A stretch of 10,131 nt of DNA from Granulosicoccus sp045110515 (lineage in GTDB: Bacteria > Pseudomonadota > Gammaproteobacteria > Granulosicoccales > Granulosicoccaceae), in NCBI GenBank assembly GCA_045110515.1, contig JBGCGD010000078.1:1-10131 (forward strand). The letters are read 5' to 3'. How positions within the stretch are numbered: position 1 is the stretch's first letter; every line of letters starts with the position of its first letter. Below, one piece after another: positions 6,032-10,131 of this stretch. A model generated the notes under the pieces. That model did not search any database, was not told where the DNA came from, and was given only the letters and a program-made list of their open reading frames with translations. A program made the translations under genes and the position numbers.

Positions 6032-7087
6032 ATGAAAATCAGATTACCCAACACTCGAGTGAGTCTCACTCGCAATCGCATAAAGAAAAGCGCTACGGTG
6101 CTTGCATCCGTAGTTCTCACTGTAGCAAGCACACTCTCTTTTTCAGCCACCAAAGTTCCCTTTGCACTGGATTGGAAGTTTGAGGGCCCATCAGCGGCGT
6201 TCTTTGCTGCTATAGACAATGGTCATTTCGCCAAGGCCGATTTAGACGTTGAAGTTGCAGCCGGGCAAGGTTCGTTGGCTGCCATTCCTAAGGTGGCTAC
6301 GGGAGCTTTCCCCTTAGGCTTTGCAGATATCAACTCATTGGTCCAATTCTTAGATCAAAACCCAGGTGCGCCAGTTACTGCCGTCATGATGGTGTACGAC
6401 AAGCCCCCGTTTGCGGTAGTAGGCAGAAAGTCTCAAGGCGTCAGCGCTCCTAAAGACCTGGAAGGTAAAGTTTTAGGTGCTCCACCACCGGATGGTGCTT
6501 GGGCACAGTTTCCTGCATTCTCTGAAGCTGCCGGCATTGACATGGCGAATGTCAAAGTAGAGCCAGTCGGATTCCCTACCAGAGAGCCAATGCTTGCTGA
6601 GGGTAAGGTCGATGCTATTACTGGTTTTTCTTTCTCCTCATACCTAAATCTGGTTCGTTTGGGCGTATCTGAGGACGACATTTCAGTCATCTTGATGGCC
6701 GACCATGGTCTTGAGTTGTACGGCAATGCAATCATTGTGAACACTGACTTTGCCAGTGAAAATCCTGAACTCGTGAAAGGTTTTCTGACGGCTGTGGCAG
6801 CTGGCTGGACTGATGTAATCGCAGACCCTGCTATGGGCGCGAAGGCCGTGGGTGCTAGAAACCCGGCTGCAGATGTCGCTTTAGAGCAGCGCCGATTGGA
6901 GTTGGCAATTAATGCAAATGTCCTAACCGACTACGTTAAGGAAAATGGCATGGGCGGTATTGACGCGGATCGTATGGCTGCAGCTCTCAAGCAACTAGCG
7001 AAAAACTACGAGTTCAATAGTGAGCCTGATATGTCTTTGTATTTCACTGATGCATACCTGCCTGAAGGAAACTTTCCAGTTAAGTAA
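6032..7087 (+). CDS. ABC transporter substrate-binding protein, NMT1/THI5-like (NitT/TauT family)
   Basis: This 351-residue periplasmic binding protein is the first gene of a complete importer. An unusually long basic n-region (about seven Lys/Arg in residues 2-19) and a hydrophobic core (21-37) form a Sec signal peptide, with cleavage near residues 37-40. The mature protein begins with FALDWKFEGPSAAFFAAIDNGHF (44-66), the typical opening of NMT1/SsuA-like folds, with AAGQGSLAAIPKVATGAFPLGFAD (about 76-99) forming the first ligand loop. Relatives bind pyrimidines (ThiY), riboflavin (RibY), taurine, alkanesulfonates or nitrate, and nothing here chooses between them. GAAGGA lies 3 nt before the ATG, which is close. 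The stop TAA (7085-7087) directly abuts the ATPase ATG. A 17-bp perfect inverted repeat lies within codons 9-14. Confidence 0.9.
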   Translation: MKIRLPNTRVSLTRNRIKKSATVLASVVLTVASTLSFSATKVPFALDWKFEGPSAAFFAAIDNGHFAKADLDVEVAAGQGSLAAIPKVATGAFPLGFADINSLVQFLDQNPGAPVTAVMMVYDKPPFAVVGRKSQGVSAPKDLEGKVLGAPPPDGAWAQFPAFSEAAGIDMANVKVEPVGFPTREPMLAEGKVDAITGFSFSSYLNLVRLGVSEDDISVILMADHGLELYGNAIIVNTDFASENPELVKGFLTAVAAGWTDVIADPAMGAKAVGARNPAADVALEQRRLELAINANVLTDYVKENGMGGIDADRMAAALKQLAKNYEFNSEPDMSLYFTDAYLPEGNFPVK

Positions 7088-7909
7088 ATGCAAACATCCG
7101 ATCAATCCTCGCCTAGCGGGGATGCAAATGACACTGCCTTGATAGATATCAAGGCAGTTAGTCACACATTCAACACTGCCAACGGGCCGCTTCCAGTTTT
7201 AGATTCGCTGGATATTTCTATCGCTGAAGGTAAATTTACAGCGGTTGTTGGCCCCTCTGGCTGTGGCAAATCCACGTTGACTAGACTAGTTGCCGGTCTC
7301 ATGAAGCCCGATAGCGGCGAAGTGTGGTTGCACGGCGAGCGTGTCGTGAGCCCGCGGGCCACGGTAGGTATGGCTTTTCAGAACCCGGTGCTTTTGGAAT
7401 GGCGCACCATACTCAAAAATGTGATTTTACCGCTGGAAATAGTAAACAGCAGTATGCCGCAAGCAGAACAAGAAGAAAGAGCTCGTTACCTTCTTAAGCT
7501 TGTCGGGTTAGAGGGGTTTGAGGATCGACGCCCTTCAGAATTGTCCGGGGGCATGCGACAAAGAGCTTCGCTCTGTAGAGCCCTAGTCCATAAGCCGGAT
7601 GTAATAATTCTGGATGAACCATTTGGTGCACTTGACGCATTTACGCGCGAAGACCTTTGGCAGTTAATGCATACACTCAGAGAACAAGAGCCTTTTACGG
7701 CGTTACTCATAACTCATGATTTACGGGAAAGCATTTTCCTTGCAGATGAGGTGGTGGTGATGTCCGGTCGGCCTGCTCACGCCCAGCATATCCTAAAGGT
7801 TGATTTGCCCGCGAAAAGATCGTTGGAAGATCTCTACACACCTGAAGCTTCAAATATGCTTGCAGAGTTACGGGCTCAAATACGAATAGCACAGCAGCGC
7901 GATCAATGA
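7088..7909 (+). CDS. ABC transporter ATP-binding protein, NitT/TauT (SsuB/TauB) type
   Basis: This 273-residue cytoplasmic ATPase powers the importer. All nucleotide-binding motifs are intact: Walker A GPSGCGKST (55-63), Q-loop Gln98 in AFQNPVLLEW, signature LSGGMRQR (152-159), Walker B VIILDEP (172-178) with catalytic Glu177, D-loop GALD (180-183), and H-loop His210 in LITHDLRES. The QNPVLLEWRT stretch after the Q-loop is characteristic of the nitrate/sulfonate/taurine subfamily. The start follows the binding-protein stop with no spacer and only a distant GAAGGAA (about 17 nt upstream), so reinitiation or coupling is likely. Its stop overlaps the permease start by four bases (ATGA, 7906-7909). 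Confidence 0.95.
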   Translation: MQTSDQSSPSGDANDTALIDIKAVSHTFNTANGPLPVLDSLDISIAEGKFTAVVGPSGCGKSTLTRLVAGLMKPDSGEVWLHGERVVSPRATVGMAFQNPVLLEWRTILKNVILPLEIVNSSMPQAEQEERARYLLKLVGLEGFEDRRPSELSGGMRQRASLCRALVHKPDVIILDEPFGALDAFTREDLWQLMHTLREQEPFTALLITHDLRESIFLADEVVVMSGRPAHAQHILKVDLPAKRSLEDLYTPEASNMLAELRAQIRIAQQRDQ

Positions 7910-8667
7910 GTATCCGAAAAATCCTAATCCCGTTTACGGCCGTCATTGTGTTCCTGCTTTTATGGGAACTACTGGTTTATGTGAATGACTGGCCTAACTA
8001 TAAGATGGCCTCGCCGTCGGATATTTGGCCAGCGTTTCTTAAGTATAAAGAACTGTTTCTAATTTACGGATGGCAAACATTATGGAGAACTGTTGCCGGA
8101 TTATTCTTGGCCATAGTGTTTGGAACTCTTATCGGAATGATGATGGGACTTTCAAGAACTGTACGAGATGCGCTCTATCCGTTGTTAGTGGGTTTTAACG
8201 CAATCCCTAAGGCGACTGTGGTGCCCATCATTGCGCTTATGTTTGTGGGAGAGCATGATTTAAATACCATTCTTATGGCGTTTATGATCTCGTTCTTTCC
8301 TATAGCGGTGTCTGTGTCAATCGGTCTGAGCACGCTAGAGCCTGAGTATCGAGATATCTTGCAAGCACTAGGTGCCTCTAAGTTTATGATCTTTCGCAAG
8401 ATAGCGTTACCTAAAACCTTACCGGAGTTTTTTGGCGCATTGAAAGTATCCGTGACGTTGGCGTTTATAGGAACCAACCTTGTGGAAATTATCGAACCGC
8501 ACGGTCGAGGTCTCGGGCATTTATTCGACAGTGCGAAAATTAGTTCAGATTATCCTCTGATGTTTGCTGTGCTAATTGCACTGGCTTTCATGGGCATACT
8601 TCTTTATTACGTCGTTGTTATTCTGGAAAAAATATTTGCCGGTTGGGCAGAGCGCTCTCCCACCTAG
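7906..8667 (+). CDS. ABC transporter permease, NitT/TauT (SsuC/TauC) type
   Basis: This 253-residue inner-membrane protein should form a homodimeric channel with the preceding ATPase. Hydrophobic segments suitable for six membrane helices lie near residues 6-26, 60-82, 90-113, 120-141, 180-197 and 217-240. The EAA loop that docks on the ATPase is clear at about 147-170: EYRDILQALGASKF with the conserved Gly156, followed by KIALPKTLP. The length is typical of the family. The ATGA overlap with the ATPase gene indicates translational coupling. It is the last gene of the operon and is followed by a hairpin terminator. The transported substrate is not evident. Confidence 0.95.
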   Translation: MSIRKILIPFTAVIVFLLLWELLVYVNDWPNYKMASPSDIWPAFLKYKELFLIYGWQTLWRTVAGLFLAIVFGTLIGMMMGLSRTVRDALYPLLVGFNAIPKATVVPIIALMFVGEHDLNTILMAFMISFFPIAVSVSIGLSTLEPEYRDILQALGASKFMIFRKIALPKTLPEFFGALKVSVTLAFIGTNLVEIIEPHGRGLGHLFDSAKISSDYPLMFAVLIALAFMGILLYYVVVILEKIFAGWAERSPT

Positions 8668-8688
8668 TCGCAAAAACTTTTTCTGCGT

Positions 8689-8716
8689 AGCCGGGGTAAT
8701 AAGCCCCCGGCTTTAA
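8689..8716 (+). terminator. Intrinsic terminator of the ABC importer operon
   Basis: A perfect 8-bp GC-rich stem (AGCCGGGG at 8689-8696, CCCCGGCT at 8705-8712) encloses the loop TAATAAGC and ends in TTT then AAAT. It starts 21 nt after the permease stop. The T-run is short, but position and stem strength support the call. Confidence 0.75.
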
Positions 8717-8720
8717 ATGT

Positions 8721-8750
8721 CGACACTACCTCTTATGGGAGGTTGTGTCG
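8721..8750. repeat. Second hairpin downstream of the terminator
   Basis: CGACAC (8721-8726) pairs with GTGTCG (8745-8750) and ACCTC (8728-8732) with GAGGT (8739-8743), separated by one T-T mismatch, with a 6-nt loop TTATGG. It lies 8 bp beyond the operon terminator and 62 bp before the RHS start. It could be a backup terminator (followed by the pyrimidine-rich CTGCCTTCTTCT), an operator, or a leader structure. The stem is seen; the role is not known. Confidence 0.5.
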
Positions 8751-8800
8751 CTGCCTTCTTCTAGTTACGGTTGCCTCAGTAGTTCGCATATTCCAAGGAA

Positions 8801-8805
8801 AAGGA
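8801..8805 (+). promoter_or_regulatory. Ribosome binding site of the RHS-like gene
   Basis: AAGGA lies 7 nt before the ATG at 8813, with a second AAGGA at 8795-8799. It supports 8813 over the out-of-frame ATG at 8806, whose reading frame closes after about 26 codons. Confidence 0.7.
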
Positions 8806-8812
8806 ATGAACG

Positions 8813-10131
8813 ATGGAGAGGAAACCGCGTTGGTTTTGCACGTGTCTTTGTGTGTTTGTGTTGGCCGAGCTTTTAGCGTTCCGTAGCGCTCTGGCAGATC
8901 AATCCTCTTGCCCCACGTCTATCTCAACAGGGCAGCCTGCCTGCGGCGAAAGCGCTGACGTCGGCAGCAGTGCACCTAGTGTTAGTAATACGCTACATGT
9001 CGGAAATCCAGTCGACGTGGCCTCGGGTAATAAATACCAGTCTGATATTGATGCCAAACTAGCTGATTCCGAATTGTCGTTTAAGCGGCACTACAACAGC
9101 GCCCAAAGCAATATCAACATCGGGGTGGGCAACGGCTGGCGACACTCGTATTCTGTCATGCTGTCAAGAATCGCCGAAACGCAGCTACAGATAGTGCAAT
9201 CCGATGGAAGGCGAATTTCTTTCGTTTTAGATGAAAGTGACTTTAGGGCAACTCATACTCAAGATGGATTTATTAGCGTGTTGCCAAATGGGCGTCACGT
9301 CTGGCACTTACCTGACGGTCGCAAATTTCTATTTGTAGGTTCATTTTTAGCCTCTATTACTTTCGAAAACGATAGGTTAGAACTTCTATATCGTGACACC
9401 CGACTAGTCTCTGTCACCGATAGTGCAGGCCGTTCAATAGACTTTGAATATGCACCGGGTGTCATTAGTTTACGAAGCTATTCCAACTCAGATATTGATG
9501 TTCCTGCGGGTCATCTGGCTGCCATTGTTTTGCCCGATAGTTCCCGAGTGGAATACAAATACGATCACCTGCAGAATTTAATTGCTGTTCACTACCCGCG
9601 AGGAACGATACGCAGTCGTGCTGTGCATTATTCCTTTGAGGATGAAAGTAACAAAGCTTTGCTCACTGAACGAGCAAACGCGTTGCATGTACCTTACGCC
9701 AGATGGACCTATGATGATCACGAACGTATATCGAGCTACCGGTCATCATGGAACATTCGAGCAGACGGAAGTGAGCGTGGGTTACCAGACCTGCGCTTTA
9801 GCTACTCTCAAGGTTCAACAGCAGATATTGGTATAACTTCGGTAGAGGACAGGCAAGGCCGTATTCATAAGTATGAGTGGCTTGTCGCTGAGGGCGGTGA
9901 GGTAGTCGAAATCTTAGCGGCTGATCCGGCAACGAGCGAAGTGATAGACGTAGGTGAAACTGAGCGTGACTATCCAAGTGACTCTAGCTCCATACCTATT
10001 GGAATCAATGATAAAGACACGATCACCATCGTTGATCTTGATGTTTTGGGTTATCCAAGTGTTGTTGAGTACTTCCATTATGAATCGGCTCGTGCTTATG
10101 AGTTTCGAGTTGATTTTAGTCAGGTTGGTGC
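8813..10131 (+). CDS. Sec-exported RHS/YD-repeat protein with DUF6531-like N-terminus, 3' part outside window
   Basis: The frame is open from the ATG at 8813 to the window edge (439 residues shown); such proteins are commonly well over 1000 residues, so most is missing. Residues 1-28 form a signal peptide (MERKPR, hydrophobic core, SALA|DQ), followed by a Cys33-Cys44 pair that could form a disulfide. From residue 63, VGNPVDVASGNKYQ...LSFKRHYNS...GVGNGWRHSYSVML is the pattern of DUF6531, the module that starts many RHS shells. YD-like strands follow: FEYAPG, VEYKYDHLQNLIAVHYP (about 246-262) and WTYDDHERISSY (298-309). RHS proteins build a hollow beta-cage and often carry a variable C-terminal toxin; any toxin would be outside this window. 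There is no PAAR domain in front, unlike type VI secretion Rhs effectors. The gene stands alone after a terminator. Confidence 0.85.
   Translation, partial: MERKPRWFCTCLCVFVLAELLAFRSALADQSSCPTSISTGQPACGESADVGSSAPSVSNTLHVGNPVDVASGNKYQSDIDAKLADSELSFKRHYNSAQSNINIGVGNGWRHSYSVMLSRIAETQLQIVQSDGRRISFVLDESDFRATHTQDGFISVLPNGRHVWHLPDGRKFLFVGSFLASITFENDRLELLYRDTRLVSVTDSAGRSIDFEYAPGVISLRSYSNSDIDVPAGHLAAIVLPDSSRVEYKYDHLQNLIAVHYPRGTIRSRAVHYSFEDESNKALLTERANALHVPYARWTYDDHERISSYRSSWNIRADGSERGLPDLRFSYSQGSTADIGITSVEDRQGRIHKYEWLVAEGGEVVEILAADPATSEVIDVGETERDYPSDSSSIPIGINDKDTITIVDLDVLGYPSVVEYFHYESARAYEFRVDFSQVG

Noticed and set aside
5875..6219. Minus-strand open frame of 114 codons across the start of the binding protein gene
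   Set aside because: It overlaps the signal-peptide region of a clearly recognisable gene and has no motif of its own.
9582..9836. Plus-strand 84-codon open frame inside the RHS gene
   Set aside because: It lies in another frame within a continuous RHS-like coding sequence and has no supporting start signal.

Overview
The window looks like a chromosomal segment of a Gram-negative proteobacterium of moderate GC. A free-living, probably marine or other aquatic gammaproteobacterium is my best guess. The basis is Sec-exported transporter binding proteins, AAGGA-type ribosome binding sites, ATGA gene overlaps and two photolyase-family genes. The taxonomic call is inference only. I see no rRNA, tRNA, CRISPR array, transposase or integrase.

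Layout. (1) 1-587, minus: 5' part of a family 5 (Dpp/Opp-like) peptide ABC transporter binding protein, cut by the window edge. (2) 588-735: divergent promoter region with a 17-bp inverted repeat. (3) 736-2145, plus: M20-family metallopeptidase/dipeptidase, plausibly acting on peptides the transporter imports. (4) 2169-3662, minus: photolyase/cryptochrome of the bacterial (6-4) photolyase (FeS-BCP, PhrB/CryB-like) lineage, which lacks all four expected iron-sulfur cysteines. (5) 3663-3879: divergent intergenic region with two short palindromes. (6) 3880-4053, plus: 57-residue DUF2256-type CxxC...CxxxC zinc-ribbon protein with a GTG start, joined by an ATGA overlap to (7) 4050-5606, plus: a second, unrelated-subfamily photolyase/cryptochrome with non-canonical active-site residues and a basic tail ending in a clamp-binding-like motif. 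(8) 5607-6031: 425-bp intergenic region with two hairpins. (9) 6032-8667, plus: tightly packed NitT/TauT-type ABC importer operon (binding protein, ATPase, permease), closed by a terminator at 8689-8716 and a second hairpin at 8721-8750. (10) 8813 to the window end, plus: the start of a Sec-exported RHS/YD-repeat protein with a DUF6531-like N-terminal region.

How they work together. Three modules are visible: peptide uptake plus hydrolysis; a light-related DNA repair or photoreceptor cassette of two photolyase-family proteins and a small zinc-ribbon partner around one divergent control region; and uptake of an unidentified small molecule. The RHS gene is a separate surface or secreted-polymorphic-protein locus. 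The most unusual part is the photolyase cassette, where both flavoproteins depart from the textbook residues of their families.
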